The notes under the pieces are model-generated. The model was not told the DNA's origin, did not search any database, and was given only the letters and a program-made list of their open reading frames with translations. A program made the translations under genes and the position numbers. A DNA stretch of 64,000 nt from positions 153,994,096 to 154,058,095 of the forward strand of contig CM065802.1 of the NCBI GenBank assembly GCA_033398695.1. Direction: 5' to 3'. Source of the DNA: Orobanche coerulescens (Eukaryota; Streptophyta; Magnoliopsida; Lamiales; Orobanchaceae). Each line of letters begins with the position of its first letter. Position 1 is the first letter of the stretch. Positions 10,933 through 21,838 of this stretch are shown piece after piece.

Positions 10933-11120
10933 ATGAGTATCATACTGTAGCAAGTTGTTAGGCGTATTTTTATGCGCTTTTATATCATTATTGTATGTCC
11001 ATTTTGATCCTAATTCAGCATAAATGAGCTTTTAAGCACTATTCTTATATGTTTTACAGGAAATCAGAGTCCGGAAGCCAAAACGATGAAAAACGGGGGA
11101 AAACAGCAGTTTTTGGTCAT

Positions 11121-11301
11121 GAGCCGCGGCACACGCCAAATGAGCCGCGGCACACGAAGACAACCAGCGAACGCTGTGCACACTGTACTGTGTGCCGCGG
11201 CACACACCAAGTGAGCCGCGGCACATGATGAAAAATGCGCCCAGGTATGGGCGCTGGGCGTTTAGGGGCCGCGGCACAGATTAAGTGAGCCGCGGCCCAC
11301 C
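11121..11301 (+). repeat. GAGCCGCGGCACAC array, six units (5' LTR of C)
   Basis: Six copies of a GC-rich unit centred on the 8-bp palindrome GCCGCGGC, mostly followed by ACACG or CCACC and 10-35 bp of spacer. The 3' LTR has only two. Confidence 0.93.
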
Positions 11302-11395
11302 AGGCGGTTTTGGCTGAGCCTTCCGCGTTTCTTCGCCGTTTCGGAGCCTATTCTCGACCTGATTACACAGACGCGTTTTCAAGGCTGATAACAGT

Positions 11396-11403
11396 TATAA
11401 ATA
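11396..11403 (+). promoter_or_regulatory. TATA box of the 5' LTR of C
   Basis: TATAAATA about 95 bp downstream of the GCCGCGGC array, within a block identical in the 3' LTR (14942-14949). Confidence 0.7.
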
Positions 11404-12225
11404 AGGGTTGAAGGGCTGAAGACAGGGAGATCGGAACTGGGAGGTAGATCGATAGACAGAAAGAAGAACACAAGGAGGAGATTTGTGGGGCGACGACAAG
11501 ACCACGGATCCCTACGGTTTTTCTGCATCTTAGTTTCAAGATCTATTTGAGTAGGATTGTGATTGTAGCCGATTTCATGACGGTTTTATTATTTATTATT
11601 ATTTCGATTTACTCGTTATTCTATTGAATTAGATTCTTCTTACTGTTCTTAATGCTTTTTAATTGTCTGGCCAACAGTTAATTTGTTTTGAATGTCTTTG
11701 TGGATTCGGGAGATGAAATTTAGGCATAGTTCTCGTGAGACGAATCATAACTTTCGTGAGATAGGGATATACTCATGGAATTGTGAAGCCTATTTATTGT
11801 GGGAATTCTTGAACTGTTTTAGCTATTAATTATATAATTCGAATAGGGATATATCGAGTTAATAATTCGTAGTATTTTCTATCGATCTTGGGAAAGGCTT
11901 TAGAATAATTTAGGAATTCCTGGCTTACAATCAATTGAATAAAAGTGAATTGAATTGAATAAATATCATTCCTGATTGTTTGAGCTGAAAATCATAATTC
12001 TACGCCCTTATTAGTATTATTATTATTAGTACTATTATTTATTTTCAGCAATTAGTTTAGGAATAATTCCATATTATTGTTCTTCAAATAAAATTGTGAG
12101 TTGACTATATTTTGGTACTTAGTGAAATCAGTCCTCGAGGGAACGATACTTTACTTATCACTTTATTACTTGTTGACACCGTGCACTTGCGGCATATTGT
12201 GAGGGATTTTCCCACAACAAGTTTT

Positions 12226-12243
12226 TGGCGGCGTTGTCGGGGA
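12226..12243 (+). other. Primer binding site (Asp-tRNA type), element C
   Basis: TGGCGGCGTTGTCGGGGA, seven bases after the LTR. It differs at two positions from TGGCGCCGTTGCCGGGGA, the site seen in element E and expected for plant Asp tRNA. Confidence 0.85.
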
Positions 12244-12324
12244 CTGATTTTTCGCTAAAATCAATACCAAGCGACTCTAATTTTTATTTGAAGTTTTTTT
12301 CTTTTTAGTTTCTTTATTTTTATT

Positions 12325-13062
12325 ATGTTTTCCTTTGAGTATCGTGGCCCTTGGCATTTCATAAATTTTGATGTTCTTAATAATTTGCCAAATAGGGTCA
12401 GTCAGCCCCCTCCCCCAAAACAAAAGACCATGATTGAACAATGTGTAGACGTTCTCAAAAATCCTGATAGTACCCTTTTTGAGCTAGAATGTGCACGTCG
12501 TGGTCTTGAGATTCACTATGGTTGTATTCCAGCTCATATATTTAGTAGTGAAGTTGAGGGGGAGGTTCAGAAGAAAGACATGCTAAGTTTTAGGGTCGAT
12601 TCCCCAGCACCCGATAATTACATAAAGTGTGATGAGATTGTAGGAGAAGTTATCATTGATGATGTTTCCAAAGAAACTCCATTAATTTGTCATCAAACTT
12701 CGACTAATAAGGTGAACACTTATGTGCCAAAAATTTTATTAACGGTTCCGCGCATAATCTTTCCGAAATCCATAATGGGAGAAATTTACCCTATTACTTT
12801 TGATTCTGTCGAGGCTGACACCATGAGTTCTAATGAGGTTGTTCATGAGAAGTCTTTATTATTTACCCATTCGAACTCTGCTTATTTTTTCATGCCTTAT
12901 CATTATTATATTCTTCCATCATTTTTTGGTTGTCCTCATAATTATTCTTACTCATTATTTGTGGCAACCGAGCATGAACCAAAGCCTCCCTTATGGAAAA
13001 AGAGGCTTATAGATTGTAAGAAGGGGGCATTTGGCAATCTCTCTAGAAAGAAACCACGTTAA
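12325..13062 (+). CDS. Uncharacterised 245-residue protein of element C
   Basis: An intact ATG-to-stop ORF of 245 codons, the only coding-like frame in element C. It starts about 80 nt after the primer site, just downstream of a pyrimidine-rich stretch ending in TTTTTAG. No retroviral motif is visible: no CCHC knuckle, no DSG or DTG protease motif, no RT or integrase signature. Visible features are a proline run (QPPPPKQK, about residues 30-37), a charged helical-looking stretch following it, an aromatic-rich segment near residues 185-210 (MPYHYYILPSFFG), and a basic C-terminus (KPPLWKKRLIDCKKGAFGNL). By position it replaces gag, and the hairpin pair that follows gag-protease in element E follows this ORF too. 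The function is unknown; it may be a diverged capsid-like or RNA-binding protein, or a captured fragment. Confidence 0.6.
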   Translation: MFSFEYRGPWHFINFDVLNNLPNRVSQPPPPKQKTMIEQCVDVLKNPDSTLFELECARRGLEIHYGCIPAHIFSSEVEGEVQKKDMLSFRVDSPAPDNYIKCDEIVGEVIIDDVSKETPLICHQTSTNKVNTYVPKILLTVPRIIFPKSIMGEIYPITFDSVEADTMSSNEVVHEKSLLFTHSNSAYFFMPYHYYILPSFFGCPHNYSYSLFVATEHEPKPPLWKKRLIDCKKGAFGNLSRKKPR

Positions 13063-13074
13063 ATTCTTTTTGCC

Positions 13075-13092
13075 ACGTCGTGCTCAAGACGT
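13075..13092 (+). other. RNA hairpin 1 after the element C ORF
   Basis: ACGTC - GTGCTCAA - GACGT, a 5-bp stem with an 8-nt loop, starting 12 nt after the stop codon. Element E has the counterpart CGTC - TAGCTAAA - GACG at 52949-52964. Confidence 0.65.
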
Positions 13093-13106
13093 AAAATAGA
13101 GCGCTT

Positions 13107-13124
13107 GATGGGAGGCAACCCATC
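13107..13124 (+). other. RNA hairpin 2 after the element C ORF
   Basis: GATGGG - AGGCAA - CCCATC, a 6-bp stem with a 6-nt loop. The counterpart in element E is GTTGGG - AGGTAA - CCCAAC. The second pair is A-T here and T-A there, a compensatory change that supports pairing in the RNA. Confidence 0.7.
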
Positions 13125-13325
13125 ATTTTTATTTGCTTTCTAGTTAGTTGTTTTTATTTGATTTTTTTTAGTTATTATTTTTTTTTCTTTGCTTTGTTAT
13201 TTCGTTTGGATTTGTATTCTTGTTGGCCCTCATCTCTCTAATATTTTAACCCCAAATGAGTTTTTATTCTTCATATTCTAGTCTTTCTTGATTTAATGTC
13301 TATTGTTATATCATGACTAGAGACT

Positions 13326-13335
13326 AAGTTTGGGG
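13326..13335 (+). other. Internal polypurine-like tract of element C
   Basis: AAGTTTGGGG, the same core as the true polypurine tract at 14630-14645, about 1.3 kb upstream of it. A matching internal tract occurs in element E at 53450-53475. Confidence 0.5.
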
Positions 13336-13574
13336 CCCCTCGTGATGCTGAGCGTTATTTGAAGTATGGATTGACCGACGTTTCCACTCAGACATGTGCT
13401 GGTTTTCAAGAAGACATTTGGAATAAGTTTCCCTTTTCCTTATCTCTTTTATTTTCACATGAGTTTGATTGTTGATGATTTTTTGTGTAGTGGAATTGAT
13501 TTACTTGGGTATAAATTACGATTGCTTTATTGTCCTTGCATGTTGTTGATGGTTTTTGCAAGCATGAATTTTTC

Positions 13575-14640
13575 GTAAATTCTTCGTGCTTCCGTGTGTA
13601 AAACTAATGTTACGATACTGAGTTCTCTTGGAAGAAACGGTTGAGTTTTAGTCGAGCTACAGTCAGCGATATCTATTTCTGTTGAGCATTCAATTAGGTC
13701 CGAAATTTTATCGTTTTTGTAGAAATTTTAGCAGATAAGAAAGGAGACATACGTGTTTTCAAATCACCGTTTATACGTTTGGTTAAACTTTTTGCGTAGC
13801 TAGTCGTCCAGTACCATGAGTCTTGTTGGCATTTAAATTGAGTTTAGAGTCGGACAGTTTTTCCCAAGAAAAAGTCGAGATACTATTTGTTCTATGATGG
13901 GAAGTTTAGTAACCGGGGGTATTCACGTGACCCGTTGTTTAATCTCGCGTAAAACGACAACCCTGAATAGATTAATAATTTAGAAATATCACATTACCGA
14001 TGATGGGAAGCCTAGTAATCGGGGGTATTCACATGACCCGTTGTTTACCCTCGCGTAAAACAGCAACCTTGACATGCGGAACTTGCTATTCGAGTTTTTT
14101 CTTCGCTGTAGAGGGGGGCTTAGTAACTAGAAGCATCCATGTGCCCCATGAGTGTCTTTTACGTCAAACGGTTCCCCGATACATAAGAATGGAAATCCAC
14201 CCTAGGATCATCCCGATGAAATATCCCGAGAGCCGAAACCTAGTGGTTAACTCGAATCATATTATTGATCATACATAAGGGGATGCTGTCCTAAGAGTAA
14301 TTTTGATAATGAAACTCTTGAATTTTGCCACTAGACTGTGGGACTGGGCGAATTAGCTTGTTTAATCTAACCCTTCATATTGACGGTCGGTTAAATTCAC
14401 GCTTGTTGATTTTTGAGCTTGATTTTCTTCATGAACGATTGATTAGGACTGAATTTGGTTACTTAGTGGGATCAGTGTCCTGGATGTGACTCGCTATTAC
14501 GATACTTGTATTATTTTGTGAGATTTTCAGGGTAGTATTGTATAAGCTGAGCACTATGGACTTGCATGATTATTCACGATACATTTTGTTAAAAATTGAT
14601 AATTGTTTGCTTGAGGACAAGCAAAGGCTCAAGTTTGGGG
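13575..14640 (+). other. Conserved non-coding module shared by C and E
   Basis: About 1.07 kb without an ORF that aligns with 53765-54826 of element E (shared blocks TCGTGCTTC, GAAGAAACGGT, GAGTTTAGAGTCGG, CAGTTTTTCCCAA). It contains three units about 105 bp apart (near 13901, 14003 and 14112) built on CTTAGTAACCGGGGGTATTC or its variant. It ends at the polypurine tract with CTTGAGGACAAG, a near-palindrome. Confidence 0.75.
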
Positions 14641-14645
14641 GTATT
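14630..14645 (+). other. Polypurine tract of element C
   Basis: CAAGTTTGGGGGTATT directly precedes the 3' LTR start TGTTAGGCG at 14646. Confidence 0.8.
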
Positions 14646-14811
14646 TGTTAGGCGTATTTTTATGCGCTTTTATATCATTATTGTATGTCCATTTTGAGCC
14701 TAATTCAGCATAAATGAGCTTTTAAGCACTACTCTTATATGTTTTACAGGAAATCGGAGTCCGGAAGCCAAAACGATGAAAAACGGGGGAAAAATAGTAG
14801 TTTTTGGTCAT

Positions 14812-14846
14812 GAGCCGCGGCACACGCCAAATGTGCCGCGGCCCAC
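14812..14846 (+). repeat. GCCGCGGC array, two units (3' LTR of C)
   Basis: GAGCCGCGGCACACGCC followed by TGTGCCGCGGCCCACC. These look like the first and last units of the six-unit array fused, the intervening units being absent. Confidence 0.9.
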
Positions 14847-14941
14847 CAGGCGGTTTTGGTTGAGCCTTCCGCGTTTCTTTGCCGTTTCGGAGCCTGTTCT
14901 CGACCTGATTACACGAATGCGTTTTGAAGGCTGATAACAGT

Positions 14942-14949
14942 TATAAATA
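14942..14949 (+). promoter_or_regulatory. TATA box of the 3' LTR of C
   Basis: TATAAATA at the position equivalent to 11396-11403. Confidence 0.6.
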
Positions 14950-15783
14950 AGGGTTGAAGGGCTGAAGACAGGGAGATCGGAACTGGGAGGTAGATCGATA
15001 GACAGAAAGAAGAACACAAGGAGGAGATTTGTGGGGTAACGACAAGACCACGGATCCCTACGGTTTTTCTGCATCTTAGTTTCAAGATCTATTTGAGTAG
15101 GATTGTGATTGTAGCCGATTTCATGACGGTTTGATTATTTATTATTATTTCGATTTACTCGTTATTCTATTGAATTGGATTCTTCTTACTGTTCTTAACG
15201 CTTTTTAATTGTTTGGCCAACAGTTAATTTGTTTTGAATGTCTTTATGGATTCGGGAGATGAAATTTAGGCATAGTTGTCGTGAGACGAATTATAACTTT
15301 CGTGAGATAGGGATATACTCATGGAATTGTGAAGCCTACTTATTGTGGGAATTCTTGAACTGTTTTAGCTATTAATTATCTAATTCGAATAGGGATATAT
15401 CGAGTTAATAATTCGTAGTATTTTCTATCGACCTTGGGAAAGGCTTTAGAATAATTTAGGAATTCCTGGCTTACAATCAATTGAATAAAAGTGAATTGAA
15501 TTGAATAAATATCATTCCTGATTGTTTGAGGTGAAAATCATAATCCTACGCCCTTATTAGTATTATTATTATTATTAGTACTATTATTTATTTTCAGCAA
15601 TTAGTTTAGGAATAATTCCATATTATTGTTCTTCAAATAAAATTGTGAGTTGACTATATTTTGGTACTTAGTGAAATCAGTCCTCGAGGGAACGATACTT
15701 TACTTATCACTTTATTACTTGTTGACACCGTGCACTTGCGGCATATTGTGAGGGATTTTCCCACAACACAAGTCAACTCGGAG

Positions 15784-15934
15784 TTACATATGCTATGGCA
15801 TGGGCCTTACTTACGTAAACCATCGAACGAATTGAGGCAGTAGCCTCTGGACTGTTGTTACATACGCTATCAAGGTCAGATAATGTACGTAAGGGTTGTT
15901 ATGTACGTTAGGTTACTCTTGTAGTGTACGTAAT
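15784..15934 (+). repeat. Palindrome array of the B LTR (part 2)
   Basis: Continuation of the array split by element C: TTACATATGCTA, TTACTTACGTAA, TTACATACGCTA, TAATGTACGTAA, TATGTACGTTAG. It ends about 11 bp before the TATA box. Confidence 0.78.
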
Positions 15935-15944
15935 GTCTGAAGTC

Positions 15945-15952
15945 TATAAATA
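15945..15952 (+). promoter_or_regulatory. TATA box of the B LTR
   Basis: TATAAATA downstream of the split palindrome array. The leader runs to the candidate donor at 16177. Confidence 0.65.
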
Positions 15953-16524
15953 TGTGCACTTGGGTATTGTTCTTCATTTCGGCCATTTCTTCCCTTCATC
16001 CGATAGAGAGAGTTACATGGGCGAGGTTTTGAGGTTCCAAACACTTGGGTGTTTGTAGAAATGACCACCTTTAACAACATTAAGCTTGAGAGCATGGATT
16101 AGAGCTTTGTTCTTAAAGTTGTTGATGATCCTTGGAAGGAGTTCGATTGTTCTTCATCGTAGTTCATCAATACAAGGTAACATTCGTATCCTATGATTGT
16201 AGCTCGGGTTTGGAAAGATGTTTACATGTTAGGAAGCATGTTGATCTGTCTTATTGTTTTATTATGATGTTATACGTGATTAAACGGAATTGTGACAAGA
16301 AATTTAAGATGTTGGTTAAGATTCTTCATGTTGTAAGAATGGTGATTCATTCAAATGTGCTTTTAAGATAGATTTCCAAATTATGTTGATGTTGTTATTG
16401 ATATATGGGTATTGATATGATTGTAGTGTTTTTGAATTGTGTTGAAGGGGTATGTTGATGTAATCCCTTTCTTCATTTTGGATTCTTGATGTTATTGTGC
16501 TGAAGGGGTATGTTTGATTTAATC

Positions 16525-17690
16525 CCATCTTTTCGGGTACTTCCAAACACTTCTTCCAGTGCCGGTGAAACTAGACCACTAAAACTTTCTTCGTTTTCAA
16601 TGCACTTCTGTTTAGCTTGTGCTACTTTCTCCTGCAGTTTCAAATTTCGGAATTAGTTCTAGCAAACAAACCTAACTAGACTAAGTTCAAATAAGTGCAT
16701 CGTTATGCACGTTACTAAGATAGTAAGAAAGAGAGTGCCCTTACATATGCCTCGACCGCACTGGGAAGAATAGTCCCATCTTTATATTGGTGTCCCAATA
16801 GCCACATGTACGTAGTATTGTCGGGTACAACTTTGACCTCTGAATTGTCCTACAAGAATGGTTTATCATATTAAAAACAGAGTATGCTAGAAAATTTTAA
16901 GTTTTAGATTACCAAAATTACTTACTAGTTTATATGCCTTGATACTGTACGATTGTCGCCCAAGTATATGATGGATAATTGATTTAGACCGACTTTGTGC
17001 ATTCTTTTTACACTTAGCAATCGTCTCAGCTTCACGCTCATTGTTAATAAACTCTTCCCAAACAATTTTATTCATCCCATCTGGAACTTTCAATCTGGTA
17101 GCATCCCATTCTTCTGGAGTGAGATCAGGTTCAGGTTCAGTTTCTTCATCTTCTTCGTTCTCCTCATCCAGTTCTTCAGACCCCTCCAATTGTTCTTCAT
17201 ACCCATCCATTTCTGATGCAGATCTCTTGTTCGTCACTTTTTTCCAAGGTTTATTTTTAATGTAGTAATTCCTTAAGTCAGACTTATATCTCCTGAAGCA
17301 TTTTGGAAATTTGATTTCTATAGTAGAGCGAACATGTTCGACCTCGAATTCATATTCCCCCTATATAAGCAAGTTAGACGTTTATGTTAATAAACATAAG
17401 TACAATATACCATCACTAGTAGTAAAAGCACACAAATGAAACCAATGCGAGAATTAGGAAAAATGCCATCAAAGCAGTCCAAACATCATCTTTATACTTT
17501 TGCGGCACGATTCTCCAGTTTGTATGGTTAATAGGGATATGCCTTCTTATGAGCTCCCCCGCCTGAGTCATAAATTTGGAATCATTGGGTCATGTGGGCA
17601 AACCAGCAATATTGAGTTTAACTAGAGTCTTTGGAGCTGCTGAAGAAGAGGTAGCCCCATCTTGCTGCGAAGTTGTACTCTTTCAAACAT
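16525..17690 (-). pseudogene. CACTA second gene (plant transposase, Ptta/En/Spm type), truncated
   Basis: Exon-like segments on the minus strand: about 17690-17430 (PINHTNWRIVPQKYKDDVW, a typical motif of this family), 17237-16887 (an acidic stretch near the start, then DATRLKVPDGMNKIVWEEFI), and 16660-16525 (KLQEKVAQAKQKC, coiled-coil-like, then SPALEEVFGSTRKDG). The last exon is interrupted at the junction with the B LTR. In En/Spm-type elements a second product works with TNP2 in transposition. Exon limits are estimates. Confidence 0.7.
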
Positions 17691-17967
17691 AACTTGTGCT
17701 TTGCTACTTTGCCATTGTCCTGCACTAGATGAAATCAAGTATTAGTACCACTTAATAGTTAAAAATAGTAGGCAATCACACATGACTAATAGTATGTAAG
17801 GACCACTAAGCAAAGTAACAACGCATCATGAGCCAAAAATCACATTTTACAACACCAGCAACAAAGTAATTAAGGTCCAAAGTAGAAGCACAACTGGTAC
17901 CAGTTTAATCCCATTGCAAAAAGGCTAAACTAAGGTTCAAACATAATTACAACAGAAGCAAACATTC

Positions 17968-20900
17968 TTAACGCTTGCGCAGTTTTAGCAGGTCTTTCAA
18001 ATGTGGTTCATCATCAAATATCGACTGAAATTCTTCGAATTTAGGCATCAATATGTCATCAGCTTGTACAATGAGATGCTTCTTTAAATGCATTACAACA
18101 GACCACTCAGGATCCTTCAGATATGTCGAATAGAACACTTGATGGGCATCAAAGTCAAGTATGGCAGGTTCATCAAGGTAATTATTTGATCGCCTGAAAT
18201 TGTTCAAGTTAACCAATACAAGGTTGCCATCAGAACTGAATTTACACCCATGACTTCTGCTCTCTACCTTCACCCAGTCGCAATAAAACACCATCTCTTT
18301 AAAGTCAGTGTAGTTAAGCTCCAAGATCTGTTTCACCACGCCGTACCACTTTGTCACATCATCAACGGGATTCTTATCTTTATGACTTGCCCTATATGTT
18401 GTAGTTGCTTCCATGCAAACACCGCTGTCTTGTGTAACGCGGTTTAGCTCATGGGACTTCGGTACAAAGGTAAAGCCATTGACCCTGTACTTGTTAAACT
18501 CTTTAGCTCTAACCGGCCCTTTTACGTAACGCCATAATTTGGAGTCCATTTTGTGATCTTTCTCCAACTGGAAGCATTATAGTTCTCGTAAGTGTCAATG
18601 CAAATTACAAAAAAGTAAATTGAGTGACTTTTGCTATAACTTTATTTGATATATCTGATTATAGTACCTTTTTGTACAACCAGGTTATGAATTCCATTTG
18701 CCGCTCTACTTCAGTGACGGTGCTCAGAGATAGTTCATCGCAGTATTCACTGCAAACCAGTTACATATATTAGAACTGAAACAGAAGAACATATTATTAC
18801 AGTTAATTCGAAGATATAACAAAAACTCATGCATAGTAGCCTGCGAGACCCTCTACTTCACGGCGAAAGAGTACCAATCTGGTTATTTGTATCAACTGTA
18901 CAGTAGCCAGAGTCACTAACTTATCTCCATACCCCAGAGCGCCTTCGTCACTGTACTCAGAATCAGCATCTAAGAACGCTTCTCATAGACCACTCCTTCA
19001 GCTACAAGTTGGGATTCTTTGATATTACCTTCCACGAAACGGTTGTTGCTCGGAATGTTCTTAAAACTCTTCATCGCCTTACATAACAAATAAGTGAAAT
19101 AAATGAGTGATGTAACTACAGATCATCAAAGTAACTACAACACATTACAAATCAAGGAAAAACCATTGAATCATATTACCATTAACAAGATCAGTACTAG
19201 TATTTTCAGGAAATAAAGCGAACAATTTTAGAACCCAAGGCATTGTTCAAGATAACATTATTTACAGTAGAAAAACATTAATGGATGAAACTACAGATTT
19301 CTAACAAAGTATGAAGTATTACCTTTCAAAAGGGTACATCCATAGGTATCTAACTGGTCCGCAAGTTAAAGCTTCATCAGCGAGATGCACCATCAATTGG
19401 ATGCTGATAATGAAGAAAGAAGGTGGAAAATACGCTTCAAGGACACACATGGCCTCAGCGACCATGAATTTGGCCTGTTGTACTTCAGTTTTAATCAGAA
19501 CCTTCGAGCAGAAGATTTTAAAAAATAAACTAATATGTTGAAAAGCCCTGCGAAGGTCTGGGTAGCATGGGAAAGCATATTGAATTAGCACCGGCAACAA
19601 ATCCTCCATAATGACATGATAGTTATGCGACTTCAAACAATGCGGACCAGGATGTTCAATCGTAACATTGTTTCCAAGATTTGAACAAAAGCCGGTAGGA
19701 AACTTGATGCTTTTTAATATCTGAAGAAAGTTTTTTCTCTCTTCCGGGGTCAAAACATAAGGAGCACGAGGATGTACCTTTTTCTTTGTATCAGGATCTG
19801 TAATGATCCACTGATCTTTTTGAATATCCAGAGCCCTCATATCTTCTCGTGCATTGACACTATCTTTTGATTTCTTCTTTATGTTTAGAACAGCATCTAG
19901 TAGATGTTCAATAAAATTCTTCCCATAGTGCATTACATCGAGACAGTGACGATAAGGATTATAAGCCACGTTGAAATATCAAACAGTTTCGACCTTTTAT
20001 AAAAACTTTAGTTGTAGAATCAGGTTCATCCTCATAAACTTCATAAAAATCACGCTTTCTCTTCTTCCCATCTCTGGTAAGCTTACCAGGAAGATAATGG
20101 AGACCGCTGGTCTTTATCAGAACTTCCTCTCCACTTAATCTTGGTGGTGTCAAATTAGTCTCCACTGTTTTCAGACCTAAGTGTTTGTCTTTCCTGAAAG
20201 GATGAGTCGACTTCAAAAATCTTCGGAAATTTCTGTACACGATCTTTCTTGAATGATGTAACCAATTACTTTCAGTCTCAATACCACATCCAGGGCATGC
20301 TTTGTAACCGTGAACTGAACAACCCGAAACATTACAATATGTAGGTAAATCATGTATATCCCAAATTAGGATTGCCCTCAACTTAAATGACTCTTTCTTA
20401 TGCAAATCTACTGCGTCAACTCCTTTTCACAGTTTATTCAAGTCATCTATCAATGGCTGAAGAAAAACACAGATGTCTTGACCTGGTTGCTTAGGTCCTG
20501 GTATTAGAAGCGACATGATCTGAAACTCTGGCTTCATCCACAGTGATGGCGGCAGATTCTATGGGACCAAGATGACTGGACAACAACTATAACTTGCACA
20601 CTGGATGCCACGAGGATTGAAACCATCAGTAGAAATTCCAAGCCACACATTCCTCGACTCCTTTGCAAACTCGGGCCACTTTAGTTTCATGTTCTGCCAT
20701 TGTGGAGAATATATTATGTGCCGCATATACTCAACATAAACTTCTGCTCGATCATGCCATGTAAAGTCTTCAGCAATCCACGGCACAGTGTAAAATTTTT
20801 GAAGTCTCTCAGGAAGTGGGATATGTCGCAGAACTAATGCAGGCTCTTTTGTTGCTACTTGAACTCCATCATTCCGTTATTTGAATTTGAACCTAGATAT

Positions 20901-21838
20901 GAAGGAAACAAGATTGGGAGTTTACTCAAGTCTTGAATTAAAGTAAATACCATAAAGAACAAAGAAAATAAATAAGAAGTAGATATTCAAAAAGGTTAAG
21001 ATGTTTAAAGAAGCGAAATTGTACTTGGATGCTCCACAACCCGGACATTCTACCTCATCCTTAGGATTTTTGCAGAACAACACACGGTGGTTAACGCATG
21101 CATGAATGTTCTCCGCCTTCATTCCCATATCCCTCAACATCTCCTTCATTACCGGGTATTTTGTAGGGAATGTGTTACCCTCCGGGAACCATTTTCTTAG
21201 TAATCCCAAATGGTATGTAACACTATTTCCTGACCAGCCAAACCTTTTCTTTACATGATGCAATTCTACAATGACATAAAGGGTTGTCGCGCCATTCTCA
21301 CATGTAGGATAAATTTTCTCTTTTGCTAATTTTTTGTACTTGTCGTGTTTCTTTCCTAGGTTAGGCTCCTGAATAAAGGGATTCTCTGAATCATCTACAT
21401 TGACATCCTCATTTGACCCTTCATATACCCCAAATGCTTTGTCTACAAACTCATTTAACCTACAACCATCATCTCCATGGCTCTCTTCTACGATTTCCTT
21501 CTCTAAGGTTTCTTCTTCTACAACTGTATGTTCTACATTTTCCTGAGTTACATATACTGATCTCTGCATATGTGTCGACGTCTCTCCATGTAGTGACCAA
21601 ATAACATAAGTACTAAGTATGCCATTTACTAGTAAATCATGTCGAAACTCAATGATTTCCTATTACGACAACGACGACAAGGACATATACAGAAAGGCAT
21701 GTCCCTAAGTCTGTTACTGTATGCAAACTTAATAAAATTATCTACTCCTGTTCTATACCCAGGACTAGACCTATCTTCAATAACCATCCAACCTTTGTCA
21801 CACAGTTCGGACATTCTATAACTAGACAAACAAACCAC
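17968..21838 (-). pseudogene. TNP2-type CACTA transposase, broken
   Basis: Segments in family order on the minus strand. 21838-21629 is the transposase-associated N-terminal domain (DKGWMVIEDRSSPGYRTGVD, CPCRRCRNRK). 21569-20922 is the next part (VKKRFGWSGNSVTYHLGLLR, VECPGCGASKYNF). 20786-20559 (WLGISTDGFNPRG) and 20405-19959 (CSVHGYKACPGCG) belong to the Transposase_21 domain. 19969-19319 is the DUF4218-type region (CLDVMHYGKNFIEHLL, GPHCLKSHNYHVIMEDLLP). 18567-17968 is the DUF4216-type C-terminus (WYGVVKQILELNYTDF, VFYCDWVKV). A frame break separates the first two segments near 21640 and further breaks or introns separate the others, so function is doubtful. Confidence 0.85.

Larger units (their letters stand above)
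10956..12219 (+). repeat. 5' LTR of element C
   Basis: A 1264-bp LTR carrying six GCCGCGGC-centred repeats (11121-11301) upstream of a TATA box. It is about 140 bp longer than the 3' LTR, mostly because of extra array units. Confidence 0.93.
10956..15768 (+). mobile_element. Element C: non-autonomous Athila-like LTR element
   Basis: Complete and flanked by a perfect 5-bp target duplication CAAGT (10951-10955 and 15769-15773). The LTRs are 1264 and 1123 bp with TG...CA ends (TGTTAGGCG...CCCACAACA). The primer site resembles the Asp-tRNA complement used by Athila elements. The 2.4 kb interior holds one 245-codon ORF, a double hairpin, an internal polypurine-like tract, and a non-coding module shared with element E. 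No gag, protease, RT or integrase is recognisable. It lies in the U3 of element B. Confidence 0.93.
14646..15768 (+). repeat. 3' LTR of element C
   Basis: A 1123-bp copy of 10956-12219 with only scattered substitutions outside the array. The array is reduced to two GCCGCGGC units (14812-14846), as if recombination between units had removed the rest. Confidence 0.93.

Noticed and set aside
12325..13062. Element C ORF as a Gag protein
   Set aside because: No gag core motif or zinc knuckle could be seen. Position alone is not enough to call it gag.
16551..16590. CACTA left terminus at GACCACTAAAACT
   Set aside because: The match is limited to CACTA and it lies inside an exon that continues past it.
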